DNA of 23,588 bases from BS750m-G4 sp964472195 (GTDB lineage Bacteria; Bacteroidota; Ignavibacteria; Tepidaquicellales; Tepidaquicellaceae): assembly GCA_964472195.1 (NCBI GenBank), contig CAYYJH010000046.1, forward strand, positions 1-23,588, read 5' to 3'. The notes beneath the pieces are model-generated. The model made no database searches. It worked only from the letters and a program-made list of their open reading frames with translations, and was not told the origin of the DNA. The translations under genes and the position numbers were made by a program. Shown piece by piece: positions 23,556 to 23,588 of this stretch (positions are counted from its first letter, which is position 1; the number at the start of each line of letters is the position of its first letter).

Positions 23556-23588
23556 GTACCCCCGCAAGGATTCTCCCAAAGGGATTCC
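23556..23588. repeat. 33-bp hairpin-forming repeat, copy 2 (cut by window edge)
   Basis: Identical over all 33 bases to 23444-23476, spaced 112 bp start to start, with unrelated AT-rich DNA between. The window ends inside it, so more copies or a longer unit may follow. Confidence 0.85.

Noticed and set aside
23444..23588. CRISPR-like repeat and spacer pattern
   Set aside because: Only two repeats are visible, the intervening stretch is 79 bp, which is too long for a spacer, and no cas genes are present.

Overview
The window is AT-rich DNA from a member of the Bacteroidota/Chlorobi/Ignavibacteria group; the class is an inference. Supporting signs are a PorV/PorQ-family outer-membrane protein, a CoaBC of the Bacteroidota-like sequence variety, mixed use of Shine-Dalgarno sites, and a promoter upstream of the PorV/PorQ gene that fits the Bacteroidetes-type TTG-N19-TAnnTTTG pattern. 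I recognise no prophage, CRISPR array, intact insertion sequence, tRNA or rRNA.

Region 1 (1-6459, + strand) is a housekeeping block: a heptamer tandem repeat at the left edge, a LOG-family protein, yicC, gmk, rpoZ, coaBC, a family 4 uracil-DNA glycosylase and dnaB. It joins RNA turnover, GMP phosphorylation, the RNA polymerase omega subunit, coenzyme A synthesis, base excision and the replicative helicase. It ends at a very strong hairpin (6581-6618) that separates it from convergent genes.

Region 2 (6677-10368, - strand) is a run of small accessory or stress genes: bacterioferritin-like protein, MscL with a C-terminal zinc-ribbon-like tail, a four-helix membrane protein, a DUF1801 protein, a second conserved membrane protein, a VOC-fold protein and pterin-4a-carbinolamine dehydratase.

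Region 3 (10369-12808) holds a B12-binding radical SAM protein of the DUF4070 type. On one side is an intact GNAT acetyltransferase gene. On the other is a frameshifted remnant of the 3' end of a related GNAT gene in the same orientation, which is not visible as an open frame.

Region 4 (12863-17705, + strand) contains a DUF1460 amidase-like exported protein, plsY, a short-chain dehydrogenase and an unusually long transketolase-superfamily enzyme, closed by a bidirectional terminator. Region 5 (17727-19536, - strand) has the PorV/PorQ-family gene with its promoter and a SRAP/HMCES-type abasic-site protein.

Region 6 (19537-20426) is about 890 bp without a convincing gene. It holds a GC-rich cluster of palindromes and short open stretches that may be decayed coding DNA. 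Region 7 (20427-23588) has a small membrane protein, priA, and two exact copies of a 33-bp hairpin-forming repeat that runs off the right edge. Most of the window is ordinary core genome. I did not find a convincing new multi-gene system; the most interesting items are the GNAT remnant beside the radical SAM gene, the repeat families and a few uncharacterised membrane proteins.
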